A DNA stretch of 64,000 nt from Lysinibacillus sp. KCTC 33748. Lineage in GTDB: Bacteria; Bacillota; Bacilli; Bacillales_A; Planococcaceae. The notes beneath the pieces were generated by a model. It was not told the DNA's origin. It searched no databases and saw only the letters and a program-made list of their open reading frames with translations. How positions within the stretch are numbered: position 1 is the stretch's first letter; the number at the start of each line of letters is the position of its first letter. A program made the translations under genes and the position numbers. Where the stretch lies: NCBI RefSeq assembly GCF_002237755.1, contig NZ_MWSJ01000009.1, forward strand, positions 1 to 64,000. The letters are read 5' to 3'. Positions 29,097 to 37,831 of the stretch are shown here, piece after piece.

Positions 29097-29552
29097 ATGA
29101 AAATCAAAAGCAGAGAAACATTTAAATTAATTGGTAGAAGTATTGAGATACAAGGTCAAGGAGTAAATGATGAAAATTACTCAAAAGAAAAAACAAAATT
29201 CTATAAGGAATTGTTTGATCAAGGCATGATGAAAGAACTTATGCCTATCTCAACTGATAAAAAAGGTTATGCAGTTATTATTCCCATAGAAAACGGAATA
29301 AAATACTTTGCAGGTGTAGTATCAGATGATTGTAAAGACGGATATGAAAATTTAGAAATATCTTCACAATCTTATGTAGTACTTGCTACACATGATGGGG
29401 TTTCAAGGCTCTTGTTTGATAAACTTGAAAATGAGTTTTTTTCAAATAAAGACGATGTTTCAAAATTTAACGGCGAGAAAATTCTGGAAGTTCTTATAAA
29501 TGGAAACTCAATGAATGCTGAAGTTGAACTTTGGGTGCCAATTAAAAGTTAG
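29097..29552 (+). CDS. yobU: GyrI-like effector-binding protein (YobU-like)
   Basis: Stand-alone GyrI-like (SOUL/BmrR-type) ligand-binding domain of about 151 residues: RETFKLIGRSIEIQG at the start, YFAGVVSDDC in the middle and MNAEVELWVPIKS at the end, the usual terminal strand. Proteins of this type bind or hydrolyse small hydrophobic or electrophilic compounds. ATG 29097 is preferred: AGGAGG lies 9 bases before it but only 3 bases before the ATG at 29091. Divergent from the WYL regulator. Confidence 0.8.
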   Translation: MKIKSRETFKLIGRSIEIQGQGVNDENYSKEKTKFYKELFDQGMMKELMPISTDKKGYAVIIPIENGIKYFAGVVSDDCKDGYENLEISSQSYVVLATHDGVSRLLFDKLENEFFSNKDDVSKFNGEKILEVLINGNSMNAEVELWVPIKS

Positions 29553-29575
29553 ATTTCGAGACTATACTTTTTTTG

Positions 29576-29608
29576 AAAAAACTGGTTAGATTTATCTAAC
29601 CAGTTTTT
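29576..29608 (+). terminator. Terminator after the GyrI-like gene
   Basis: Perfect AAAAACTGGTTAGAT inverted repeat with a TTTTT tail, 24 bp past the stop codon. Confidence 0.85.
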
Positions 29609-29751
29609 AGGTTTATTTATTATATTGAATTTCAGTAAAATGTCATGTTAATAAAGGTAAGTCTCCATTATTGAAAATCGATATTTTTCGGAAGGCATAT
29701 CGATTAGCTTGGCTGGTCTTCTTCTATTTGATGCTAATGGTCCATCAATAA

Positions 29752-30948
29752 TCAATTTAGACTTTGCTTAGTTTGCATTTTTATCATCATTGCAGAAACT
29801 AATCCGATACTAAGTGTTGTAGCAAGAAGAATGAAGGCTACTGTAAAGCTACCAATTTTCATAAAGTAAACAGATATAATGGGCGCAACACTTGTTCCAG
29901 CAAATAAAATAACCGTATACATAGAGACTGCAATGCCACCCATTTTCCAGCCTAATTGACTAACAAGTGTCACTAATGAAGGGACAGCAAGAGCAATCCC
30001 ACTAACAAATATGATACTAATGATGGTTAAACCAATTATGTTTGAAATAACGCTCATCATGATTAGTGCGATAATCGAAAGAGTCAAGGCAACTTTAAGT
30101 ACAAACAACACATTGAATCGTTTTGCTAGTTTTCCTGCAAAAGGTGACATTATCATTCCTAAAATACCAAAAGATCGAATGTAAATTAGTTTCTGACTAC
30201 TCATTCCGAAAGAAGCGCTCGTAAGATACTCACCCAAGATAATATACATACTGACAAAAGACATTAATAAAACGAATGCAATCATATAGCTGAATATTAA
30301 ATTTCCATTGGTGAAAATAGTACCAATCTTTTTCATGGGTTCCCATATATTTTTGGTTTGGTTATGAGCCACCCCTTTTGGTATAAACCACGATACTAGA
30401 AAGGCAGTAAAAATATATACTATAGAAAGAACATAAAATATTACATGCCAATGAGTATGTTCACTAACATATCCGCTAAATACCTGACCTACAATTCCAG
30501 CTACAAGAAATCCTGTGCTTATAAAACCAACTGCTCCTACTTTTTTATCATTTGGAAATACCTCAAGAGTATATGCAAGTGCTACTGGTGAAAATGTAGC
30601 CGCCGCAAGTCCCTGTAACCCTCTTAGTAGTAGAATTAAAGAAAAATCAGTAACCATTCCTAGTAGCAACGTTATAATACTTAATGCAAAAAGTCCCATA
30701 ACGATCACATTTTTTCGTCCATATTTTTCTGATATAGCTCCATAGAAAAAACACCCTGTAGCAAATCCAATTGAAAAAATACTTGAAGTGATGCCTGCTT
30801 TGGACAATGAAATATGAAAATAATCACTGAAAAGACTAATAAGAGGTATTGTTAAATATAAACTAGACATAACTACCATCCCTGACCAAGATAAAATAAT
30901 AGTCATCAGAGAATAATTTACTTGGTTTCCTGTAATAGCTTTGTTCAT
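29752..30948 (-). CDS. MFS efflux transporter (DHA1 type)
   Basis: Twelve-helix transporter of about 398 residues. The loop 2-3 motif YGAISEKYGRKNVIVMG and the antiporter motif C-like region GFISTGFLVAGIVGQVFSGY mark a drug/proton antiporter. ATG 30948 has AAGGGTGA upstream. It follows a marR gene by 94 bp on the same strand. A copy of the MarR site lies in that gap at 30984-31003, so it is probably a MarR-repressed efflux pump. Substrate unknown. Confidence 0.85.
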   Translation of the reverse strand: MNKAITGNQVNYSLMTIILSWSGMVVMSSLYLTIPLISLFSDYFHISLSKAGITSSIFSIGFATGCFFYGAISEKYGRKNVIVMGLFALSIITLLLGMVTDFSLILLLRGLQGLAAATFSPVALAYTLEVFPNDKKVGAVGFISTGFLVAGIVGQVFSGYVSEHTHWHVIFYVLSIVYIFTAFLVSWFIPKGVAHNQTKNIWEPMKKIGTIFTNGNLIFSYMIAFVLLMSFVSMYIILGEYLTSASFGMSSQKLIYIRSFGILGMIMSPFAGKLAKRFNVLFVLKVALTLSIIALIMMSVISNIIGLTIISIIFVSGIALAVPSLVTLVSQLGWKMGGIAVSMYTVILFAGTSVAPIISVYFMKIGSFTVAFILLATTLSIGLVSAMMIKMQTKQSLN

Positions 30949-30983
30949 ACAATAAATCACCCTTTTTAATTTGATTAACTTAT

Positions 30984-31003
30984 AGTTAGACATTCTAATT
31001 AAA
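30984..31003. promoter_or_regulatory. MarR-type operator, copy near the MFS start
   Basis: AGTTAGACATTCTAATTAAA, differing at only two positions from the site at 31601-31620 read on the other strand. It lies 36 bp upstream of the MFS start codon. Confidence 0.5.
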
Positions 31004-31041
31004 TGATTAAAAAAATTAAACTGCATCAACAAAGCTACAGT

Positions 31042-31590
31042 TTAACGTTCCACCTCAAGTTTTCTTTGTATAGATGTTAATAATTTATTAACCAGCTTCT
31101 CAAAGACTTTTCGTTCATCGGGTTCCAAATCAATCATGTTAGAAGCACAAGACGACCAATAAGTTGGCAAAATCTCAGCAACAAAAGTACGACCTTCATC
31201 TGTTAAACTCACATAAATTTTCCTACGATCTTCTTTACTATGATTCCGTACGACAAGATTTCTCTTTTCTAACCAATCTATCATGGAAGTTGCCGACGCC
31301 CTCGTAATCCCTAATCGTTCAGCTATAGCAGAAGGAGTCGCTCGTCTTTCACCATGAAGTGTAAGTAATATTAGTAAGTCTAATTTACTTTCTGTAATTC
31401 CGAAAGGAGCCAGTTCAATATCCATTTCATCTAAAACGTAGTCACTTAACCACAATAACATTAATCCTAATTTTGCATCTTCTTTATCCGTATTACCTGA
31501 AGAAGTCGTTTGAATCAGCTCGATATACGGCTCTAGGCCTAATACTGGTAAATCATCTTCATTAGTGAACATTTTTTTAAATTTTGTCAT
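31042..31590 (-). CDS. MarR-family transcriptional regulator
   Basis: Winged-helix regulator of 182 residues. The recognition region is RRATPSAIAERLGITRASAT (about 97-116) and the wing is KRNLVVRNHSKEDRRKIYVS (about 125-144), both classic MarR. The N-terminal 40 residues are longer than usual. It is first in a two-gene unit with an MFS pump. A perfect palindrome sits 16 bp upstream of the start codon, as for an autorepressor. Confidence 0.9.
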   Translation of the reverse strand: MTKFKKMFTNEDDLPVLGLEPYIELIQTTSSGNTDKEDAKLGLMLLWLSDYVLDEMDIELAPFGITESKLDLLILLTLHGERRATPSAIAERLGITRASATSMIDWLEKRNLVVRNHSKEDRRKIYVSLTDEGRTFVAEILPTYWSSCASNMIDLEPDERKVFEKLVNKLLTSIQRKLEVER

Positions 31591-31605
31591 TTAATCACCT
31601 TTTAA

Positions 31606-31618
31606 TTAGATTATCTAA
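31606..31618. promoter_or_regulatory. MarR-type operator, copy upstream of marR
   Basis: TTAGATTATCTAA, a perfect palindrome around a central T, with the wider 22-bp site repeated before the MFS gene. A further half site, ATTCTAAC, lies at about 31628. Confidence 0.55.
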
Positions 31619-31968
31619 CTATCTACCATTCTAACTAAAAATCTAAATTGATGCAAGAAGTATTATTACCATAAATTTCTTTAATCTAAAGCAACACAAC
31701 AAGCATTAATCTAGAACGATGCTTTCCTATATTTCATAGTTCTTGCTTTTTTCTGATTGAGGAATTTTTGCATAGCATCCAACACATGATCAGTGACACA
31801 AGCCCCACCCAACCCATTAATGAATACACCAACTTACAAAACAAAAAAGTACACCACTTATAAATAAGTGAAGTACTAATTATCCTATAGTGTACGACAA
31901 GATAAGTTACTGTTTTTATAACAAAAACATACATTCACTTATCTTTAATATTACAAAGTAGTTGTCTT
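31619..31968. other. Gap without a supported gene
   Basis: About 350 bp. A discontinuous dyad (31848-31877: AGTAC, ACTTAT, AA, ATAAGT, GTACT) is visible. No other function is supported. Confidence 0.3.
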
Positions 31969-32289
31969 TTATTCTTTTTTTGTCAAAACCAACAGGTTCA
32001 TTGTATAACTAATAACCAAAATGGCGTAGATAGTAAATATATGATCAATTTTTATAGAAGTGAGCTCTGATACAAGGTATTCGATTATAATCGACAAATA
32101 TAAGATTAAGATCGTATGATATGCTGCCTTGTTTCGCAGTACTTTCGCCTTTTCATCGTCAGATTTGGACAAGTCAAGATATATGGTAGTAGTACCCAAA
32201 CAAGGTTGATAATTATATGTTTTACGAGACGTAAAGCAAAAAAAGAAAGAACATATGAGTGAGTCTCCTCGTTCTTTCTTTTTTATCAC
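31969..32289 (-). CDS. Small membrane protein, probably N-terminally truncated
   Basis: Open frame of 106 codons. Only the C-terminal two thirds looks protein-like: SKSDDEKAKVLRNKAAYHTI followed by two hydrophobic helices (ILYLSIIIEYLVSEL and IYAILVISYTMNLLVL). The ERxK-AAYHT pattern recalls small two-helix proteins encoded next to regulators. The first 30 codons overlap the terminator of the upstream gene and include no convincing ribosome site, so the true gene starts later or is a relic. Confidence 0.35.
   Translation of the reverse strand: MIKKKERGDSLICSFFFCFTSRKTYNYQPCLGTTTIYLDLSKSDDEKAKVLRNKAAYHTILILYLSIIIEYLVSELTSIKIDHIFTIYAILVISYTMNLLVLTKKE
32238..32284 (-). terminator. Terminator after the stalk-domain protein gene
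   Basis: AAAAAAGAAAGAAC/GTTCTTTCTTTTTT arms with an 18-nt loop, 56 bp past the stop codon. T-rich on both strands. Confidence 0.65.
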
Positions 32290-32339
32290 TGAACACGTGC
32301 TGTATTGACTTCAGATTCTTCTATATTTACTTTGTACAA

Positions 32340-33032
32340 TTATTGAATAAATTTAGGATCTACTATACCTAAGCCACCGCCTTCAATTTCAATCTTCACT
32401 TTTGAAATACCTTCTAAATTAACATTAACCTTTACCTTTTCTTTTATCGATCCACTATCATAAATCAATTTATTATCTGCATAAATTTTCATATAACCTA
32501 CCCCGAAAGAGCCCGCCGATAACTTTTTAACTGGTGCTAAATACGTTTCGAATCCTTTGTAATTTCCATTTGCTAAGTATTCAACTGTATGATCTTGTAC
32601 AGCCCCTCCACCATGATATCCACCAAGTTGATAGGATCGTTCAAACTTTTCTCCGGTACTGATTACAATAGAGCTTGGGTTATGGAAGAAGTGATCCTCA
32701 TCACTCCCAATAGGTTTTACATCTTTTAAAGCGACGAATTTTGGAACATCACCAATATAAACGGACTTTGATTTTCCATCCCATGTCACTTTTTTCCCTA
32801 ATGATTCAGCAACAAAACGCATTGGCACATAAGTAGTACCTTCATAAATAAAGCCAGATTGACCCGCTTGTGGTTTTTTTTCAACCTTATCAAAATAGTA
32901 ATTGATTGTATCCTGAAATACGCTAATCTTTTTCAAATTGCTAGCCGCTTCCGTTGTTGAGAGGTATGTAAATGTTAATCCTCCTAATATAAAAAAGCCT
33001 AAATAACTTGTTACTATAAGTAATTTTTTCAT
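32340..33032 (-). CDS. Secreted protein with copper-amine-oxidase-like stalk domain
   Basis: 230 residues with an N-terminal signal or anchor (MKKLLIVTSYLGFFILGGLT...EAAS). The stalk domain once named for copper amine oxidase N-termini follows: YEGTTYVPMRFVAESLGKKV then WDGKSKSVYIG (about 65-95). The C-terminal 120 residues form a beta-rich domain (FERSYQLGGYHGGGAVQDHT) resembling NPCBM-like or other carbohydrate-binding modules, which I cannot name firmly. Probably a cell-surface protein; enzymatic function not indicated. Ribosome site AAGGAGTG upstream. Confidence 0.75.
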   Translation of the reverse strand: MKKLLIVTSYLGFFILGGLTFTYLSTTEAASNLKKISVFQDTINYYFDKVEKKPQAGQSGFIYEGTTYVPMRFVAESLGKKVTWDGKSKSVYIGDVPKFVALKDVKPIGSDEDHFFHNPSSIVISTGEKFERSYQLGGYHGGGAVQDHTVEYLANGNYKGFETYLAPVKKLSAGSFGVGYMKIYADNKLIYDSGSIKEKVKVNVNLEGISKVKIEIEGGGLGIVDPKFIQ

Positions 33033-33234
33033 ATAGTCACTCCTTAATATAAATAGTTATATGTAATTATACCAAAAATTACATACTATATTCCGATATA
33101 TTGTTCAAATATTGATCGTAGTGGAATTAGAAGTAATTGATTTAATTAAAAGGGAGTAATAGGTCTTTGTTCAATCCTACAATCTATTTATACAATTTTT
33201 ATTACCCTTGTTTTAATCCCAAAAGCAGCAAGAT
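33033..33234. other. Upstream region of the stalk-domain gene
   Basis: No gene or repeat recognised. AT-rich, presumably the promoter region for the minus-strand gene. Confidence 0.3.
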
Positions 33235-33387
33235 TTATTTACGATAGGCACGTCTTTCAGCATATTCAACACATAGATAACATACCTTAATTTTTTCAGT
33301 TCTTTCATTCCGGTAATTTCTTAAATCAGCTGCTTTTCGTTTACAAAAATAACAAGCATTTTTAGGAGGTTTCGGAGTACTAGTTAT
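33235..33387 (-). pseudogene. Small CxxC-CxxC zinc-ribbon-like protein without a normal start
   Basis: A clear 50-codon frame, ending in TAA at 33235, encodes a compact basic protein with two cysteine pairs: NACYFCKRKAADLRNYR then KIKVCYLCVEYAERRAYRK. This is typical of a short zinc-binding ribbon. Upstream codons back to the previous stop read TTA-ATA-ACT-AGT-ACT, with no ATG, GTG or TTG. An ATA occupies the place where a start would fit. Either the start codon mutated, or a rare start is used. No ribosome site is obvious. Family known to me only as small hypothetical proteins. Confidence 0.55.
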
Positions 33388-33795
33388 TAATTAATATCGA
33401 CTTCATTAAGGTTCTCCAATTCAAATATACTGTTTTAAATTTTAGTATAAATATTTCTTTTATTGTTAAATTACACCTTTTTAATTCCGTTTTTATTCTA
33501 CCATATTCTTTAAGTGTTTTTAATCATACTCAATTAAATTCTAAACCTCAAAACATAGCATACTTAAATAACTGTCCGATTCTATTGCCATATACAAACC
33601 CCACATTCAAGGGGTTTGTATATGGCAATAAGACAGCTTTAATATTAATAAGTTCATGAAGAAATGTACTTAAACGAACGCAGGCATAAGTTTAACAAGA
33701 CAAAACTTTTTAGACCCTCATTCGCATGTTTCGAAAGATGAGTTATCTTCGCATCAAGGGGAAAAATACTATTTTGTCTGATCATCTTAAAAGGC
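33388..33795. repeat. Gap with a perfect 20-bp inverted repeat
   Basis: Arms 33583-33602 and 33611-33630 pair perfectly (core TTGCCATATACAAACCCC) around an 8-nt loop. No U-run follows on either strand. It lies beyond the ABC permease stop codon, so it may cap that mRNA. Nothing else recognised. Confidence 0.5.
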
Positions 33796-36120
33796 CTATT
33801 CCACACTTTTTAACGATTCAATCATATTGATTTTCGTAACTTTTCTTCTAAGAAGTAAATTAGAAACAATCGTCAGTAAGAATGCAAGCAATACAGAAAC
33901 CAAAATGATTAAAATATTTAATTTATCAGGGATTTGCTGATGAGTACTTGATAGAGCCTTTACAATAATTTTATAAACATAACCACTGATTGGCAAAGCC
34001 ACAATAACCGCGAATGAAGTTAATATGATGTTTTCCAAAAATATTAGTTTGTTTATTTTATTTTTTTGATAGCCTAGTACCTTAAGCGTTGCAAGCTCAC
34101 TATTCCTTTCATAGATGTTTATGGAAGATATCGTATAGATAGCGCCAAAGGAAAGTATGATCGCACTTGTGATGAACATGATAAAAACAAAACTGTTTTG
34201 TTTCACAATGTATTGTGCTGATTTTTTCAAATCATTTTTATCAGCAATTGTATCTACATAACGATCTTGTTCAAAAAAGTTACGAACGTTCATAAGATCC
34301 GCCGCGCTATTTGCTTGAACTAAAAGCGAGGTTGGATTGTAGTCTATGTTAAAGCTCTTTAAGTACTCTGGTGTACTATAAAATGATGGATTCGAGTATT
34401 GTGTAGATATATTTAAAACTTTCATATCTACAGTAGTATTTTTAAGCTCTGGCGCTGTGAACTTTATTTTGATAAAATCCCCTTTTGAAATATGGTATTG
34501 ATCCGCGTAAGATTTGGGTACAAGTAAACCGTTATTTTCTAAAGGGATGTTATCGTTCTTTTCATCAAAGAAATGAATGAGATTGTTATCTTCTTCAGTA
34601 ACAATTAAAGTAGTATTTTCTTTTTCATTATCTTTGATGATTTCAATAGGAAAAGTCGATAAAAAATAACTTTCTTTCATACCAGGAGGTTGTTTTATCA
34701 TATTAGGAGATGTACCGATCGTATAATCTACTTTTAGATCATACGTATAAACTTCTTCAATTTGATTAGCTACTTTTAGCAAGGATGCTTGAGTACCAAA
34801 AGCAGTAATCAGTAAAACCGTGCTAACAACAACACCAATTGAACTCGCTAAAGCCTTCTGTTTATTTAAAAATATATTTCTTAATATGAGTTTATTACTG
34901 TAGGAAATAGAACTCCAGAAGCCTGGAACTCTTTCTATCAATAGCTTTTTCATCTTCTTTGGCGGTTTAGGACGCATAGCTTGTGCTGCACGTTCTTTTA
35001 ATATAGCTCTACCGCTTAAGTAACATGCTAGAACTCCAAAAGCACTTGAGAAAATAATCGGAGGAATGATTGAAAATAGAGAGAGTGAGAATTTAATGTC
35101 AGGTAAAGAATAGGCTCTCGCGCATGATGCCGTTACTAAAGGGATAAAAACAAAAGCGGCCATAACACAGCCAATGATTGAGCCTAGTATACTTGCAAGC
35201 ACAGGGTATCCCATATAGTGAAGCATGATGTTGCTATTTTTCACACCTAAAGCCTTCATAATACCAACCTGAATTCTTTGAGAATCGATTGTCCTCGACA
35301 TGACTAGAAAAAGGATAACCGCTTCAATCAAAAAGAGTACTAAAGGTATAACCTTACTCATTAAGTTATTATTATTTATCGTTTGATTGATTTTAGAATA
35401 ATTCAAAGTCCGTTCCTTGTTTACTTGATCTAAATAACTAAGCTGTTTAGATTGTACCTCAATTGATTTGCCTAATTGTTCAATATCATACCCTTTTTTA
35501 GCATCAATGAGGACCTCATTATAATAAAAGCCATTTAAAATTTGAGGTAATGTCTCTTCGGCAATATAAGCTACCCCATAAGTTTTATGGTCTTGAATTT
35601 CGTTCTTTTTTGCATATTCTACATTCTCACCTAATCCACTAATTGTAAAATCAAAATTTTTGTCATTCGCCTTGATTGTGAATTGATCGCCAACACGATA
35701 ATGATGTTCTTTTGCATAGTGAGAATCTAATAAAATCTCACCCTTGTTTAATGGGATATTCCCTTCAATGATAGTAGGCGTATTTATTTCATTGTTTTCA
35801 GGGATCGATTGAATTTTTAATGTAGTTTTGTAATCTTCAAAGGCTTGCGTTCCATCAAAGGTGTAACGTCCTTCAATTTTATGGATCCCTTCAATTTTAC
35901 TCAAACGCGTCACATCATTTTTAGAAAGGTGACTGTAATACACATTTAAATCGCTTAAATGATGCTTTTGGAAGTAATCCTTCGTATAAGCACTTAGATT
36001 AGTGCTATACGTTACTAGTCCCGCATAGAAAAAAGCACCAACTGCGATAATAATTACTATGGCTAAAAATTGCCCCATAGATTGTTTGATGTCCCTCAAT
36101 AATTTTAAAAACAATTTCAT
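33796..36120 (-). CDS. ABC transporter permease, FtsX/MacB type
   Basis: 774 residues. The first transmembrane helix (FLAIVIIIAVGAFFYAGLV) precedes a large extracellular region (about 45-260). Then come three helices with an FtsX domain, a second extracellular region (about 450-630) and three final helices with LKVLGYQKNKINKLIFLENI (about 687-706). This is the two-FtsX-domain layout of LolCDE/MacB-like exporters in Firmicutes. ATG 36120 lies just after the stop of the ATPase gene. With that ATPase it forms a complete exporter or mechanotransmission system. Substrate unknown; antimicrobial peptide or lipid export is common in the family. Confidence 0.88.
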   Translation of the reverse strand: MKLFLKLLRDIKQSMGQFLAIVIIIAVGAFFYAGLVTYSTNLSAYTKDYFQKHHLSDLNVYYSHLSKNDVTRLSKIEGIHKIEGRYTFDGTQAFEDYKTTLKIQSIPENNEINTPTIIEGNIPLNKGEILLDSHYAKEHHYRVGDQFTIKANDKNFDFTISGLGENVEYAKKNEIQDHKTYGVAYIAEETLPQILNGFYYNEVLIDAKKGYDIEQLGKSIEVQSKQLSYLDQVNKERTLNYSKINQTINNNNLMSKVIPLVLFLIEAVILFLVMSRTIDSQRIQVGIMKALGVKNSNIMLHYMGYPVLASILGSIIGCVMAAFVFIPLVTASCARAYSLPDIKFSLSLFSIIPPIIFSSAFGVLACYLSGRAILKERAAQAMRPKPPKKMKKLLIERVPGFWSSISYSNKLILRNIFLNKQKALASSIGVVVSTVLLITAFGTQASLLKVANQIEEVYTYDLKVDYTIGTSPNMIKQPPGMKESYFLSTFPIEIIKDNEKENTTLIVTEEDNNLIHFFDEKNDNIPLENNGLLVPKSYADQYHISKGDFIKIKFTAPELKNTTVDMKVLNISTQYSNPSFYSTPEYLKSFNIDYNPTSLLVQANSAADLMNVRNFFEQDRYVDTIADKNDLKKSAQYIVKQNSFVFIMFITSAIILSFGAIYTISSINIYERNSELATLKVLGYQKNKINKLIFLENIILTSFAVIVALPISGYVYKIIVKALSSTHQQIPDKLNILIILVSVLLAFLLTIVSNLLLRRKVTKINMIESLKSVE

Positions 36121-36122
36121 GT

Positions 36123-36827
36123 TTACCACTCAATCCCTTCAACACTTTGTTTTTCATTATTGATCGTGACGCTTTCGATGAATCCGCTTTTAACTTTAAT
36201 AATTTTGTCTGCCATAGGAGCAATTGCTGAATTATGTGTGACCAAAACAACGCATTTCTTCGTTTCTCTGTTTAAATCTTGCAAAGTCTTTAATACGGAC
36301 TTACCAGTTACATAATCTAAAGCGCCGGTTGGTTCATCACAAAGTAAAAGCAACGGATTTTTTGCAACCGCTCTAGCTATAGCAACTCTTTGCTGTTCGC
36401 CACCAGAAAGTTGTGAAGGGAAATTTTTGAGACGATTTTCTAATCCGACTTGATGTAAAATCTCCTTTGCATCCAGAGGGTGTTTACATACTTCAGTAGC
36501 AAATTCAACATTCTCGAGCGCGTTTAAATTCGGAATTAAGTTATAGAATTGAAAAACAAAACCAATTTTCTCACCACGATAGTCTGTTAACTTTTTGTCA
36601 TTCAATCTTGTTATTTCTTGATTCCCAACAAATACTTGACCTGAGGTAGCCGTGTCCATACCACCAAGAATATTCAGAATCGTACTTTTACCCGCCCCAC
36701 TTGCACCCAGTATAACGACAAATTCCCCTTCATAAATGGAAAAACCAACACCATCAAGAGCCTTGATTGGGACTTCTCCTATTTTGTATTCTTTCGTTAC
36801 GTTTATAAATTCGATAAGCTTTTTCAT
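36123..36827 (-). CDS. ABC transporter ATP-binding protein, LolD/MacB type
   Basis: ATPase of 234 residues: Walker [10 protein letters not shown] (about 41-49), Q-loop [17 protein letters not shown], signature [14 protein letters not shown] (about 140-153), Walker [14 protein letters not shown]. The LolD-type block [20 protein letters not shown] is present. It is first in a two-gene operon with the FtsX-type permease. A 14-bp inverted repeat lies 39 bp upstream of the start codon and may be its operator. Confidence 0.93.
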   Translation of the reverse strand: MKKLIEFINVTKEYKIGEVPIKALDGVGFSIYEGEFVVILGASGAGKSTILNILGGMDTATSGQVFVGNQEITRLNDKKLTDYRGEKIGFVFQFYNLIPNLNALENVEFATEVCKHPLDAKEILHQVGLENRLKNFPSQLSGGEQQRVAIARAVAKNPLLLLCDEPTGALDYVTGKSVLKTLQDLNRETKKCVVLVTHNSAIAPMADKIIKVKSGFIESVTINNEKQSVEGIEW

Positions 36828-36865
36828 TTATTTCATCCCTTCATATCGTTTTTGGTCAACGTCAA

Positions 36866-36909
36866 GTAACTCTAAAATAAACAACGATTGTCGTATATTT
36901 TAGAGTTAC
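36866..36909. promoter_or_regulatory. Inverted repeat upstream of the ABC operon
   Basis: Perfect 14-bp arms GTAACTCTAAAATA/TATTTTAGAGTTAC separated by 16 bp. It is positioned over the expected promoter of the ATPase gene. No regulator gene is adjacent. Confidence 0.45.
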
Positions 36910-37600
36910 ATTTTTTTACTTCACTTTTGTCGATACACGTTATCAAGAAGCCTTTGATCCTGGCAAAATAATAGAAATTTATATGCATTGCAAACGACTG
37001 TTTTTTGTAGCAGTTTCACCTGTATTGAACATGATGGTATTCCCTTCCTCACAGCTTCAAGATGTTTCCGTTGCGATTGCTGCTGCCATACCTCGGAATA
37101 AATTTTGCCTATAATCGACTGCCAGACGGTATATCTTTCTAATAATATATAAGCTGGCTAAATTAAATATATACATGTTTGGAAAAAAATACATTTTAAA
37201 AAAACCATTAATCATTAATGAAGTTTTATTTATAGTAGACATAATAAAATTATCGATTAAAAAAATATAAATGCGAGCTACGAGAGATTGGGTACTATTT
37301 CACCTAGCATTTTGCTGCTCTAACTGTTCTTTCTTTAAATCGTCCATAAAAAAAGCCACTCCATTTGTGATTAGTTACGTCACACGAAGCGGTTGCCTTT
37401 TCATACACGAAGGAGATCGTTTTATTTTTCAGAAAAAATAGTCTATTCAGTTAATTACATGGTATACTTTTCCTTATTAAATAAGGAGGTACAAGTCCAA
37501 TGGTAAAAAAATAAAAATGAGAAAATCTCAAATTATTTTATTTTTTAAAATACACATGTAGATTTTCTCTTTCATACAATGAATATGTAAAGTAGAGGAG
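36910..37600. other. Gap with small relics upstream of the IS605-type element
   Basis: No supported gene. A 15-codon minus-strand frame starting MDDLKKEQLEQQNAR (about 37300-37346), with GGAGTGG upstream, looks like the start of a lost gene. An inverted repeat AGAAAATCT/AGATTTTCT at about 37522-37569 could terminate plus-strand transcription. At 37585-37610 there is AGAGGAG followed by ATGTTAAATAAATTAACTGA, a good start cut off by the insertion sequence. Confidence 0.35.
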
Positions 37601-37611
37601 AAATAACATGT

Positions 37612-37831
37612 TAAATAAATTAACTGACTACTCCCACAGCTAAAGCAGTAGGGTTCTTATATACTTAAGAGAAGCGTTACAAAGCTCTCCACAGATGGTA
37701 TTGTCATGTCCTGTGTACAACATCTTTGATTTATCTTCTGTTCTATAAGACTTTCTTATTTACACAACCGATGTTGTGTTGGCAATAAGTTTTAACGAAG
37801 GCAGGTAGCTCTACCTACGGAGGAATATCCC
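37612..37831 (-). ncRNA. Right end of IS605-type element, probable omega RNA region
   Basis: Sequence between the tnpB stop and the element boundary. In IS605-type elements this segment and the tnpB 3' end form the omega RNA that guides TnpB. On the minus strand it ends with the hairpin CTACTGCTTTAGCTGTGGGAGTAG close to the presumed boundary. Identification is by position and hairpin only. Confidence 0.4.

Noticed and set aside
31734..31934. 66-codon minus-strand frame with hydrophobic stretches
   Set aside because: No ribosome site and no family resemblance. Hydrophobicity follows from AT-rich sequence.
37057..37242. 61-codon minus-strand frame upstream of the TnpB element
   Set aside because: No ribosome site and Phe/Ile-rich composition typical of chance frames. 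May include a relic but nothing recognisable.
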